Assembly: GCF_000143415.4 (NCBI RefSeq)
Contig: NW_003314299.1
Location: 804,236-868,235, forward strand
From: Selaginella moellendorffii
Lineage: Eukaryota; Streptophyta; Lycopodiopsida; Selaginellales; Selaginellaceae
Direction of reading: 5' to 3'
Length of the DNA: 64,000 nucleotides
Position numbers and translations under genes: made by a program. Each line of letters begins with the position of its first letter. The stretch's first letter is position 1. The notes beneath the pieces were generated by a model. The model did not search any database. It saw only the letters and a program-made list of their open reading frames with translations, and was not told the origin of the DNA. This document shows, piece after piece, positions 1 to 12,073 of this stretch.

Positions 1-2850
1 GAGCCAGTGATGACTCTGTCCCATCTACAATCCCCAACAAACCATGAAACAAAAGATAGGATTCAAGATGGATCTTGAATCCCTCAAACCCTTCTCTATC
101 AAACTCGTGGATGGATGGTTTTCCTTCCATAGTGCTATCCTAGCTCCAATACCATGAGACAAATTGGGATCAAAGCGCACCGTGCTAAACCCTAATGTCT
201 ACATGGCAAGGGTGTGTCGTGTAACAGGTTGAAGTCATTTACTATTGCTCCACAAATCATCTCCAAACATTGAAACCAAACTTGAATAATATTGAGGTAC
301 TTTAGTTTTCCAGAGAGGCTTCATTGTAGCTTCGTTCAACAATCCTTGCATGTGTATCAGATCCTTGGCCTTCCACAAGTTTTTGACAATGCCAAGCTAT
401 AAGTTCAAACATGAGAATAAAAAGATGGGAAAAGGAACCCATATCCTGCTTGGGTGTGACCATTTGACAATTAGTGGTGAAGGAGACCTTGTTGTGCTGC
501 AGCAAGACCTCAATAGCATCCACTAGTGGTGTATCTGGCAAGGAAACGATCAAAGATTCTTGGCCAGCACTATGGAGTTCCAGGAGATCACAAGTGTTTG
601 CCTCTACTCCTGCGATTCGATTGCTCCTAGCTAGCTAGAAATCAATTGCAGAATTGGGTATTGACATGGCCGTGAATCACATTCTTTGTCCTTCCAGTGA
701 TGAAATCTGCTGGTTGCTAAGTGGACTTGACACCATTGCCTGGACTCTAGGTATGTCCACTGCAAGGCTGCTTTTGTTGTGATAGTCACCTTTGTTGCCA
801 ACATTGATGCCTATTAGTGCCTATCACTGGGAGATCACATTGCTGCCTCGCCCACGTCGAGATCTCCACCACCATCATCTCAACCATTGTCAATATGTAT
901 GCTAAGTGTCAATCTCAATGATGCCTCCAAAACAAGATCAACTTGATTGGACCCTCTTCTCCCAACCTCGCTCCACCTGCAGCTTGCTGCCGCCTATAGA
1001 AAAAACCCCTTCTACTGAGGCAAAGCTTTGCCTATGATGGCTCTCCTAATCTGCATTACGTTGCTCGAGTGAATTGGATCAAGCCCACAAAGCTCTCCAC
1101 CAAAGAGAAAAATAGAGCTGAACAGAATATCCTCTAATACCATGACGGAATGGGAAAAGTTACTATTGAATGCTTGTTGTATACAGTCTTATATACTCGT
1201 TGATCTCCTTTAATCTCTCTTAGATTCCTGCTGCAGATTCCTGTGTCCTTGACACCTTGATTCCTGCTCTAACACAAATCCCACACAGTGCCACTTCCCA
1301 GTCACCATTGCTACCTTCTTTGTGGATAACAATTACCTTGTGCTTTTTCGTTGATATCTGAACTTGCTTGTTGATCTTTGTGGGTAGTGCAGGCAGATTC
1401 CAGAGTGGAGTGGTCCTTGAACTCAGCCCTTCTTGCTCAGCTTCACACAGGACTCAAGGCATTGCTGCTTTTCCAAAGTAAAACTGGTCTCCTCCCAAAT
1501 GTCTCTGCGGGTAGGTGTCCCATAGAGACATTGTCCGCCTGTCAATTGTAAAGTTTACCATTGAGAGAGAGTTTACTGTTGGCTCTGATCTCACATATCC
1601 CAATACTTCACAGACTACTCCGTGACTTTGAAGAACTTCAATCACTTTGCCCAAGTTGCCATGATGAACCTGCACAGGAGGAGGTGAGTTAATAGAGGGT
1701 GCATGCTTTCAGCAACACCAACCTCATAAATAAATCCAAGTTCCTCCCAAAAGAGCATGCTGAAAGCTCTGTGTCTAGTTCAGAAGCGGGAATGTCAACT
1801 TCAATGCCATAAGTACTGTAAAAGCCATCAATGAAACTATAACTCCACCATCATTGGTATCATGTTCTGTAGAAATAAGTTTCATGCCAATAAAGTCCTG
1901 TGTACAGCAAAATCCATATCATTTCAAAAAGAAAACTAATGAATGATAAGATCACTTTATCAATTTGCCAAAAAACAAGAAACTAGAGCACAAGATCAAG
2001 ATTTTTCAATAATGAGTCCCAAAACCCAAAAAAAGCTAGGAAAAATGAAGGAATTTGAGAGAATGGTAGCGAATTTCATGCTCAAAAGAACCCATCTAAC
2101 TCCCAGGGCACCACTAAACACAGATTCTACCATTAAGAACAAGAATCATGCTCAAATTCCTCACAACTCTCAAGAACAAGAAAGAAAACATATAGAAATG
2201 GGATGGGGTTAAGAATAGACCCATCCCACCATGGTCTCCATTTTCATGCATATTCTATGCACAATCTTACTCACAAATGCACTCTCAATCAACTCAAAGA
2301 CTCCTTCACATGCCGGGAGGAAAGGTATATACTCCATGTTCATGCTTGGAATATTCCCTAGAGGGAATATTCTGAAAATCTCTATGCTCCAAGATGCAGA
2401 AACAGTGTGCAATAAATGTTGAGTAAGAACAAAGAAAAATCTTATCTTTAGCATCGTTGCTTGGACATGCAAACTACAACCTTGCAGGAGTTAGCCACTA
2501 AAGAGATGGTGGTGGGGCTGGACCTTGGGGATCAAGATCACACACCACTTATATGAGTCATGCATGCCAGGGAAACATCATTGCCAAAATTTTGCTTCAT
2601 CGATGTTGCAATCCTTGATCATTTTGCAGATTGTTAAGCATTACTTAAGGGGAAGAGGAATACATGTGCCTTCAGGGGAGGAAGGAAAATGGGAAGAGGA
2701 GAAGATCCAAAATGATAACCTAAGTCTGTGCATGCCTGCCTTATGTCACTCATGTGTTCATCATACGGAAAATGACTCTTAACATCTTCCCCTGGTTCTT
2801 AAGAGGGATGTCCTCAGAGCTGGGAATATTGGCTCCCACTCAAACAAGTG
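1..2850. other. Non-coding, decayed retroelement-like sequence
   Basis: No convincing gene is visible; reading frames are short and resemble no family I know. Two sites look like initiator-Met tRNA primer-binding sites on the minus strand (reverse complement TGGTATTGGAGC at 143-154 and TGGTATTAGAGG at 1131-1142). This suggests leader regions of old minus-strand LTR elements. A 24-bp inverted repeat lies at 2349-2372. Assignment to retroelements is inference from these sites and the adjacent gypsy remnant. Confidence 0.4.
2349..2372. repeat. Perfect short palindrome, 11-bp arms
   Basis: GAATATTCCCT and AGGGAATATTC form perfect arms separated by two bases. It could form a cruciform or be a symmetrical protein site. 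No gene is adjacent that would explain it. Confidence 0.6.
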
Positions 2851-2852
2851 CT

Positions 2853-5060
2853 TCAGATCCTCGAATTCCTGCTCAGAGACCCACAAGTCAGCCTCCACCG
2901 AACAAGGTAACATCGCTGTGCTCCTGGACAGAGCTGCCTGACATTGACCTGGATCATGTGGTCTGGGATGAGTAGCTGACGAGCCCCTGGAACCATTGGT
3001 GGAGGAATGAGCATGGTCGCCGGCAGAGGTCTGCGTTTACTTTGGCCAGAACCTGGAATGGGCCAAAGTATTGTGGATGGAGCTTTGAACGTGCCATAGC
3101 TCGCTTCCCAGTGTGTAACACTGTGGTTTGAAGCGGATATAGACAAGGTCCCCCACTAAAAAAAGTGTGAAACGTTCGGTCCTTGTCTACTAGAACTTCA
3201 TAATTGCCCATTTCAAACATTGTGCCAACATCTTCTACACTGTATCCAGTGTGGAGAGATGTTGTCATACTGAGATGTCATCCTGTGGACGAATGTGTCG
3301 TGTTGTAGGCAAATTCTGCAAAGGTAGCCAATGTAACCATGAGCCGGGATGATCTGTTGTATAGCATCACAAGAACACTTCCATGGTCTGATTGGTGCAC
3401 TCAGTTTAACCATCTGTCTTGGGATGGTAGGCACCCTCAGTTCCTAAAACAAATCCTATTAGAAAGTTTTGTGGTGTATGGGAGAAAATATGCCACCACC
3501 AAAAATCTTTCCATTGGCCTAGAACTTTAAAGAAAGAGAGAACACTCCCAGAATAAGCCTTTGGGATGGCGCTCAAGAAAATTAAAAATCCTAATAGGTA
3601 TAGAATGGCATTCCTTGGAGGTCCCGTCACAAAGTCAAGAGAAACGCTATCGAAGAGTCCACCAGCAACAGGTAATGGCATCAACAATCCTGGTGGCGCT
3701 ACTGTCTGAGACTTCGTAGTTCCCTTTTCCAGTAGAAACGGAATCGTATTCCAGACAGTTGCGCCACCCCTGGATGTCCTGCTACCAAACTTCCATGACA
3801 TTTGGAGAAGATCTGGCGACGTAGATCCTGCCTATGGCTGATGACTCTCTGCCAAAGCTGTGCCCGTCGGTTTGGCAAAGTGCATCGAAAGTGCATCTGA
3901 TAAAGTGTTGGTGGCCCCTAACTTGAATTCGACTGTGAAATCGAGGGACTGCAGCTCCTCGACCCAACGAAGTTGTTTTTGGCTGAGCCGCTGCTGCTGC
4001 ATCAAGAACTTTGTGCTGTGATGGTCGGTGCGAAGCCGAAAGTGTCGTGGAGAGAGACAGTGGTGCCACTTTCTTATCGAGTGAAGGGCATCTCTTGCTC
4101 GTAAACTGGCATCCTGGATTCAGCCATTAAAAAGCACCTACTTTCAAAATCCACAATTGGCCAGTCCTCCACCACTGACAGCTTGTTTGGATCTGGGAAA
4201 ACTCACCAAAGCTGCATTTGAAAAGTTTAGCAACCATCCCATTCTCCTCCAATGTGGACAATACTTGGCTCAAAAAGTTGCAAATGAGCTTCCCACGTTT
4301 TGCTGTAGATGAGTATGTTATTGAAGAAAATGACCATAAACTTGTAGAGGAACTCCTCTAACACCTGATTCATTACTGCCTGGAACGTTGCAAGCGCATT
4401 CGTCAACCCAAAAGGCATCACCCAGAATTGGAAGAAGCCTTTGATGTGTCCTGAAGGGCATCTTCTGGCAGTCTGCTTCTCGCACAGATATCTGGTAGTA
4501 CCCAGATCTGAGGCCCATCTTAGAGAAAAACCCAGCTCCACCAAGCTTGTCCAGAAGTTCATCAACCCGGAGAATCAGAAATGTTTCTTCACGATGGCTT
4601 TGTTCAAAGCCTGGTAGTCCAAGCATAAACGCCATGTACCAACAACACAAGAGCGGAGAATGGACTGCTGCTAAGTTCGATGAGGTTCTACTCCAAAAGC
4701 TCTGCCACTATAGTATCATGTTCCTCTGTCAACCGAAATCAGCTTGATTCTGTGCTCCACACCAGTCTTCTCACTAACCATGGGTGCCACTTGCGGCTTG
4801 AATACAGCTTTGTAGTGGAACACTTGTGATCTTGTCCACCATCCCATCTCTTGGATATCCTGTGGATTTGCTTCAAAGTTGACACTGCTGCCCCGTTCTC
4901 AATCGTGTTGACTGCCACTATTTCAGCATCATTCTTCCATCAGTGATTGCTTGCTGGAATCCCTCATACTCCCTCTTGCTGGAGGACCAGAACAAGGTCG
5001 TCACTGGGCAGCACCGGCAAAGGATTTCCTCCCACTAAATGAGGACGTGATGAAGTCTCA
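2853..5060 (-). mobile_element. Degenerate Ty3/gypsy pol remnant
   Basis: Frame-broken minus-strand pieces occur in the normal pol order. Reverse transcriptase lies at about 4227-4650 (residues like SGYYQI and MPFGLTNA in two frames). RNase H follows at 3782-4069. The integrase core is at 3406-3896 (SLDFVTGPP, GAYHPKTDG). A chromodomain-like tail sits at 2853-3110. Stops and frameshifts separate every part, so no active polyprotein remains. No clear LTR pair or target duplication was found. Domain order is seen in the sequence; membership in a chromodomain-bearing gypsy clade is inference. Confidence 0.85.
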
Positions 5061-5190
5061 TTGACTGGCATTGGCTAGGCAGTCTAGTTAACACATTACT
5101 GATGTTTTGGTGGGTCCAGAAAACCAGCTCCAATTTCTACATCCACATTTTTAGACCAGCATAGACTTTTTTAAAGTTCTAAGATTCTAT

Positions 5191-8100
5191 TCAGTGAAAA
5201 TCCTCACAAATCTTAACACTCTCAGTCAACCATCGCTCAATAAACATGCAAATGTTTGTACTATCAATAACTCCGAGCAACGCTGGAACACATTCTTGTT
5301 GACAACCTGCAGTGTTTAATTTCCTTAACTTTGCTGGACGTTGTTTAACCTTTGGCTGAAACTTCGTCAAATCTACAAAATCCGTTGTGACCACAAGTTT
5401 TAGGCACCCATAGTTTGCAAGTTCCCTCACTCGCTTCGCAGCTTCGTCATCCTTTTCCCTCTTCACAACATTTTTATATCCTTTGCCACCCTTCTTGTGC
5501 AAAAATAGCTTGTTAAGATCCAACAAATTCTGACAGTCACCCCTTGCCATTTTCTGGAGAGTCTTCATTTGAGCTGCACATATGATGAAAGTTGTCACTG
5601 ACTGACGATCATCTGCCTGCTCCCCACTACTTGGTTCTCCAGCGCATTGAAGCTTGTCTGCCTGCTCAGGTTGTGCATATTGCGTAACTGTCAGAAACCA
5701 CCATATGTCTGGGCCGCAAGTCTTATTCCTGCCCGTCGAAAAGAAAGTAAAAAAGTCATCTTTACCGCTAGTCACACTGTTTATCCAATCGATTAAACGG
5801 AAGTCCTCCGTCTCGGTCCCAACGAGGTTCAGGTGATCAACCTTAGGCCTGGCAAGAATTGCAGTGTTGTTGTAGATAGCAGGAATCGGTTCTGTGTTCC
5901 ACGATGAGAAAAGATCAGCCAGACGCTTCCCGTCTAAATGCTCCGCAATCATCTCTGCAATGGCAGTTTCATAAACCTCCCCAGTAGCACTGGCACTTAA
6001 TTCGGCCTTCTCCAGAAAATGATGCTGTTGGATCTGTTTCAAGGAGGAATTCTCCTGAAAATAGTGCCACAGTGCACGACAAACAAGTGGCTCGAAAATC
6101 TCTACAGCTTGGCATCCTTCGCTTGCATCAGCATGCCCAATAATTCCGTCTTGATCTTGATACACCCACTTCATCAGCCCGTGTCTTTTATGACAAACTC
6201 TCCCAAGTCCACACTCCACCAGTGATAACGTTGGATTCAGCACGACCACCTTTCCTGTCCCAAAGAAGTGGTTCGCAACAACTGATTGAACTAAAGCTTT
6301 CGCTGCTGCCAATTCATCGCTCGGGACTGCTGAAAAAAATCGGTAGACATCATCGAGCATGGTCCTGTTCACTGTGCCCATAATATCTCCAGGACTGATC
6401 TCATTGCTTGCTGATGCACCCCTGTGGCATTCCAGTCATCAGTCAAGAAGCTCTGCCGCTTGGCGACATTTCACGTACCTCGTGGATGTTGTCTTTTTGG
6501 CAAAATCCAAGAAAAACTCCGTAGCTGCGTTTGGAGGCGGGTTAGAAAGGATATAGTGCTCAAGAGCAGTAACAAACGTCCGATATCTTCCTCTGTACAG
6601 CACCCCGAGCCTCTCAAAGTCTATGACGCTGCAATCCTCCAGCACATTGCTAGCATATTGCTCCAGGGACTCACCATCCCGAAACTCGCCAAAGGATGTA
6701 TACCACAAGAGGCTCACACGGAATTGCTGAGTCTGTGGACACAAACATTAGCCATGAAACGCAGGAACGCATACAATATACCCCCGAGATGTGAGTGTTC
6801 CAATGAAACAGTGATCTCCCAGTCCCAGCAAAGATTACTGTGTAATGGAAGCCAGCACCCCGTAGAGCGGTAACAAACTCATCAAGCATTGATCTCGTCT
6901 TCCCATCCCCTACCATGAACCTGTCTTTCAGATATGTGTTCACCTCCTGGCACTCGTCCAAAATAACCAGCCAGTCCCGGGCGTACGGATAGAGCATCCA
7001 GGTCAACGCAGAGTTCAAATCAAAAAGATCATCTACTGACTCCGCCAGCGTCAAGATGCACCCAGTTAAATAGGCCCAAGGGTCAGCCTGAACATATTTG
7101 AGCTGCCGGTGCATAACCTGGTTGAAAAGAAATGTCAAATTGCTGACTGGCTTGAGGAGGTCGTCAAATTTTCGGTGAAGGAAAAGCCTTGACAGGAGCA
7201 CCGCCTTCAAACAGGTCGTGAGGGATGAGACGGGAATCGGACCTGTTGGATACAGCCTCTGCAGTGTCTCGGACACAACCAACAGGTCCCGGGAGCCATC
7301 AGCAGTAGGCGAACCGGAGAAGTAAAGGCACTTCCGCTGCGCCGCAATCTCGTATAAGCAGCGCGTCTTTCCGGATCCAGCGGTGTCGAACAGAATCAAA
7401 TGAGCGGGCTTGGATTCTTTCATCAATGAAAGAATCTCTCCAGAACCAAGAGGCTGCTCCAGATCATGCCACAAAAGACTCGGTTGCCAACGTCCCGAAA
7501 CCTGTATCTGGCAAATTGGAACCTTGGTGAGCGGGAACTTTCTTTTGAACGCGTGTTCAGGGGTCATGCTGGAAATAGTGCCCGAGAGTTGATCCCAAAA
7601 CTTCTGTAGTATAGCTTCCACAACCCCTGCAAAACAAACCAAACGCTGTCGATAAAGGACGAGCAGGCGTTCAGTACCTTTGGTAATGGGCTCTCTTCTC
7701 GCCGCTGCAAAATTACAAAATATCGTGTTTAGAAGGAACGGCAAACGATGCAGTCAGACAAAAGATCAAGCGATAGCATCTTACCTCGCTACAAGACATG
7801 GATAAAAGACATCAGATTTCATAAGCCACGATCCCAAAGAGCCAGGCAAGATACTCTATAGATTGTTGAGGCAAATACGCAGAGACGATCTCCAAAAGAA
7901 ACCGAAGGCATACACAAAATAAACGCGAAGTGAAGCTACCTTAGCCAAAATCCTTAACCATGGCCGAAAGCAACATGGAAGCACACAGCCAAATCGATAA
8001 ACACACAAAGAATGACTTACCATTAGATTTGAGGAGGAGGAGTTTTTCCTCCCGCAGCAGTTCTTTCTCCTTCCGCAGCAGTTCTTCCTCCTTCCGCCCT

Positions 8101-8255
8101 TTTATCTTCCGCAGCTGCTCTTCCTCCTTCCGCCAATATTCCGCCAGAGATTGATTGCCACTCTGAAGGGCAGAGAGAAAAGCTCCCCCAACCGCTTGGA
8201 TCTGCGACTCAAGAAGCTCGATTTGAGCCTCCACCTTAGCCAACTCCACGTCCAT
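5191..8255 (-). CDS. Crinkler-like P-loop NTPase with C-terminal PD-(D/E)XK-type nuclease
   Basis: Five exons join in frame on the minus strand: from 8255 to 8021, a 27-nt mini-exon 7704-7678, then 7626-6782, 6732-6479 and 6421-5191, giving about 863 residues. The N-terminus is a charged coiled coil rich in Lys, Glu and Leu. Next comes a P-loop (DTAGSGKTRC) and a Walker B-like DWLVILDECQE. The C-terminal exon has a GPDIWWF strand followed by IICAAQMK, fitting the PD...QxK form of the nuclease fold. In Crinkler-RHS type proteins an NTPase module precedes such a nuclease; function here is inferred. The frame is open upstream to 8420, with a hydrophobic stretch, but no ATG exists there, so the true start may lie in an unseen exon. 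All splice sites are GT-AG and there is no frameshift. It lies beside a gypsy remnant. Alternative: an unrelated STAND-like ATPase. Confidence 0.65.
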
Positions 8256-8533
8256 TCTGCTAGCTGAAACCCTATCTTGAGTTTTAATAGTCGTCGAGCC
8301 GTCGGATGACGATCGTGCGGTTCCGGACGATTCTAGGGCACCAATGGCTATGATTAGCAGCAACAAACAACTTTGTTTTAACGGCAGACTAAAAAGCCAC
8401 AACCTAAATTTTTTATACAAGTTAGTTGTTGATGTTTCATTTCACCAGAGACAAGAACGTCTCTTGTGGACAGCATGGAGTTGTCACAAAATCTCTTCGC
8501 AGCCCCTGTTTTGTGTCGAGTGAAACCACATCA

Positions 8534-10642
8534 CTAGGCCTTCTTTGGCTGCTTGGAACTGATTCGACAGCTGAAAGCATCGAGCAAGCCAGGGTCTTCT
8601 TCGCACGTAAGGTAAGCGGCTGCCTCGGGATTGGCCAGAAGCTGCTTGGCGACCAGATAGCCAGCAATGGACCATGTCTGGAAGAGTCTCGATTGCTTGC
8701 CTATAAACTTCCCTGTGCGGCTGTCGTAGTACTCGGGCCAGCGGTCTCTGGAGATTCTCCTCTCCATGATTTCTAGAGCCTCGTACGCCACTTCTGATCT
8801 TCCCATCTTTATGCAGGCTAGTGTAAACTGTCAAGGAGTAACAAGGCAGCGTCAGAAAAACTTGCCATGGATCATCTTTTCATGATTTCTTGCCTGCCAG
8901 ATGAGTGTAGGCCAGGAACCTCCATTATGGTAAGACCATGCCCTGGAAAAACTCACAGAGTTATGACTTCCAGCACAAAATTTACAAACAACTTACGTGT
9001 TTTTGGGGTCACCGCCGGTGATGATTCGCCACTCCTCGTTTTCAAAAGCCGGGAAGCAGATCTTGAGAGGCATGCTTCCGACCAAGTGCTTCCATCTGTC
9101 TTGAATGAGATCGAGAATTCCGCTGGATTGTTGTGGTGTTGCCAGGGAAGATACTATCGCCCACAAGTTTCCCAGTGAGAAGAACCGAAAGTCCATGTGA
9201 GCCGGCTGTAGGTTGCCGATAAAGTACCCTCCATGATCGGGCATCCAGTCCGCAAGCCAATCCGGGATTTGCTCGGGATAAATATTAAACTTGTTCACAG
9301 CTTCATGCGAGTACTCTTCGGTTTTATAGCGATAGATCTCGTTGAGCTTAGCTATGTCGAGCCAATAGTATTCCCTTATGTGGAACGACAGTGCGCTAAG
9401 TCGCGAGTTAACCGCTGTAAGCAATTGATGAGACTTCTCGTCTGGGATAAGCATCTCTTTCGCACATTGAAGAGCCGAGTAGAAAAGCGCCTGTGTTCCG
9501 AGAGACGGTTAGTATTTTCTCTCGAAGCGAAATGACTATAAGCACCTGTATTTCAAGAGGATGGCCGTGGATGCCCATGCGACGATCGATCATACACGAG
9601 CCATCCGTGACCAGCAACGTCGGGAACATGTCAAACCCGTCAGAGAGACATAACTTAAGAATCATCCTTATGCCGGTTTGGACGTCCATTCTTTCCTGCA
9701 ATGACAAGTCGCCCGTGGATTTACCGTAAGCTCGGAGGAGAATTATCCACCACAGACCTGGAGAATATCAAATGAAGATGAAACTGGAATCCAACAAAGA
9801 GAAACGTTAAGCACCTGAGTCTACTGGTGCCACCCTTCCGATAGCAGCTTCTCCAAAGTCTGGGTCCAGGATCTCCTCGCAAGTGTCCTCTTCAGCGGCA
9901 ACCGATTGAACCTTGAAACTTGCAGGCATTAGACCCTGCCCAGGACTGTAAAAATCAACGGTTTTTTCCCAGCTCTGCCACCAGTCATAGAGCAAAACTT
10001 AGTATAATCACACACAAGGAATAACTTTACCTGTAACCTTAGCGTGCATAGTAGAAAGTTACGAACAATGGCTGGTTCTCCTTTCAGTAGAAACGCAATG
10101 CCCGCCGGAACAAAATCGCGGATGAAAACTTGATCGTAGTTTAGAGCCGAAGCGTCGGTGGGGTCGTTCGCGGCAATCGTTCCCACTGGACAGCCTTGGT
10201 AGTGCACTATGGAGGCCCTGAGCAGTCGCCACGCTTCTTGCTCGAAGGGACTCTCCTTCCTGGCTTCCTTGAAAGTTAAGTCGGACGAATTGCCTTTAAA
10301 ATTCTCTACGTCGAGATTGAGAGGAAGGATTCCCGCGGCTGGAACGTAGACTTGGCGCTGGCGCTGCTGGTCTAGATCCGGAACAGGATTAGCTCCATCC
10401 TGTGTGAAGACTCGATTCTCGGCCAAGATGTAGAGCCTCGATTTTAGTGGAGACCGTCTCCATTTTCCTCTGCGGAGGAATCGTATGGAGTCGGAGCGCC
10501 TGGGGTGAGACAATGCGAGGCCGCTGACGATAATCGACCCTCTACAAACCCTCCCGTGCGATTGGGAGCCCGGATTCCACGTCTTGAGCCTCGATGGGGA
10601 CGAAAGAGCCGCCTCTACTCCTGGAAAGCTTCCTGGACTCAT
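8534..10642 (-). CDS. Alkaline/neutral invertase (GH100), probably plastid-targeted
   Basis: Hydrolyses sucrose to glucose and fructose at neutral pH. Six exons read on the minus strand. The first (10642 to about 10031) starts at ATG 10642, because the open frame further upstream has only a TTG. It encodes an Arg/Ser-rich N-terminus of roughly 100 residues like a plastid transit peptide. The catalytic region follows: [15 protein letters not shown] with the RDF motif, then [18 protein letters not shown], and [18 protein letters not shown]. The last exon contains [20 protein letters not shown]. Order and length fit plant GH100 enzymes. Plastid rather than mitochondrial delivery is inferred from composition only. 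The next gene upstream is divergent in function and there is no operon-like arrangement. Confidence 0.93.
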
Positions 10643-11036
10643 GATTGTTCGCAAATCCGGCCGCGGAACGGGGCAAGAAAGGCGCCGGAAACCCTACCTC
10701 GATCGACCGGCTCCTCTTCCCTGAAAATCGCAGAATGCCGCTTCCAGATCAATCGAAAAACACGAAAATCTTGCAGATTCTTGCTGGAAATCGCTCGCTG
10801 AGCGCTCCGATCGTTGGAAAAATGGAAGAAGAAACGCTTCACGCGCACAAAATGAAATAGGGCGCGCGATGGAACGAAGACCAAGCCACAGAAAGATCTA
10901 TCCGACGTGGAAAGTGACCGTTCCTAGTCACTTGCTGACGTGACGTGGCGCATTTGGTGGCCACGACTATAACGTAGAAAACGTGAATTTTTATTTCACC
11001 CATTTATTTACTTTAACCACGTCTGGTGGTTTACTT
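10643..11036. promoter_or_regulatory. Intergenic promoter/5' leader of the invertase gene
   Basis: No gene is visible in this 394-bp gap. It must hold the invertase promoter and leader and the 3' end of the Ole e 1-like gene. No defined element could be assigned with confidence. Confidence 0.4.
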
Positions 11037-11829
11037 CTACTTGCAATTGTCCCCGTTGGTAAACTCAAACGCTGGTACCACGTACGCGGTCTCCTTGCTC
11101 GAGGTGGAATGCAGCGTCGGTGTGAAAGAATTGGTGGCAGAGCCAACAGGAACGTTACACGTGGACGGCAGCGATGACGTAATGACGGACACGGCGCAGC
11201 TACCAGGGAAGCCCAGTGGTTCCAAGTGGTGGAACCCCATCGAGAACTGGCCATGGTGCTGGGTTACCATCGTTAAGTTTGCTTGCGGGCACGATAGCTC
11301 CACGGAAACACCTGGAGAAAACGAGAGAAAACTTCTCGGAAGAACTTTGGAAGCTCTTACCAGAGAGACCATGGGTCTTGGCCTTGTGCTTGGTGGAGCA
11401 ACGCTCGCAAGTGACTCGGCCCCTGATGGTAATTCTTGGAGTGTGCGAAGGTGGTGATCCGTCAATGGTCCCTGGAGCCGGAGGTGTCGACTGAGCTGAC
11501 GATTCCGGAGCTTGCGATGGCGCTAGAATGCTGGTGACTTGCAGAGAATCCATAGCCGAAAGCCTCTCGTCTTCCACGGCACGAACACTTTCCAGGCGAA
11601 GTTGATCATTCGCAGCACCTTTTTCTCCACGAAGATGTGGAGGTAAAGGACCGCCCTTGAGAGGATCGGGAGGACCATTACCATTACCGCCGCTGCCGCT
11701 GGTAAGGGGAGAGAGCGGTGAAGCAGCCGGAGAGATGGAAACTTTTCTCGAGTGTCCTGCATTGTCAGCAGCAGAGACGATTAGCAAAACCATGAAGATG
11801 GGGACAGAAATAGCTAAACGACCACCCAT
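11037..11829 (-). CDS. Secreted pollen Ole e 1-like / extensin-like domain protein
   Basis: Two exons (11829-11361 and 11311-11037) join through a 49-bp GT-AG intron to give 247 residues. I chose ATG 11829 because the frame extension before it starts with GTG. It also leaves a good signal peptide (MGGRLAISVPIFMVLLIVSA). A Pro/Ser/Gly-rich linker of about 100 residues follows. The C-terminal half reads ITIRGRVTCERC, then GVSVELSC and further Cys, the pattern of the Ole e 1-like fold with paired cysteines. Such proteins are cell-wall or secreted proteins, often of unknown biochemical role. The assignment rests on motif shape rather than full alignment. Confidence 0.7.
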
Positions 11830-12073
11830 AGCTATAGCTCTACGGCTCCGAGATATCACTCAACTATATTATGGAAGAGAATTTATGCGAACCTGGAGGC
11901 CGTGCATGCGGCTAGTGTGTGGGCGTCCGTCTTCTTGGCATGAGCCCCAGAAGCCCGGAAAAAGTTTTAATCACAAAAGAAACAGCTTCCTCTACCGTTC
12001 ACATCGTCGCTGCACAGTCAAAAAGTGAGAAACAAAACATATGTTTGGGAATGCCTTACCACCTTTAAGTATT

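Noticed and set aside
11037-11465. Separate 142-residue minus-strand gene
   Set aside because: Its frame is the second exon of the Ole e 1-like gene plus its intron.
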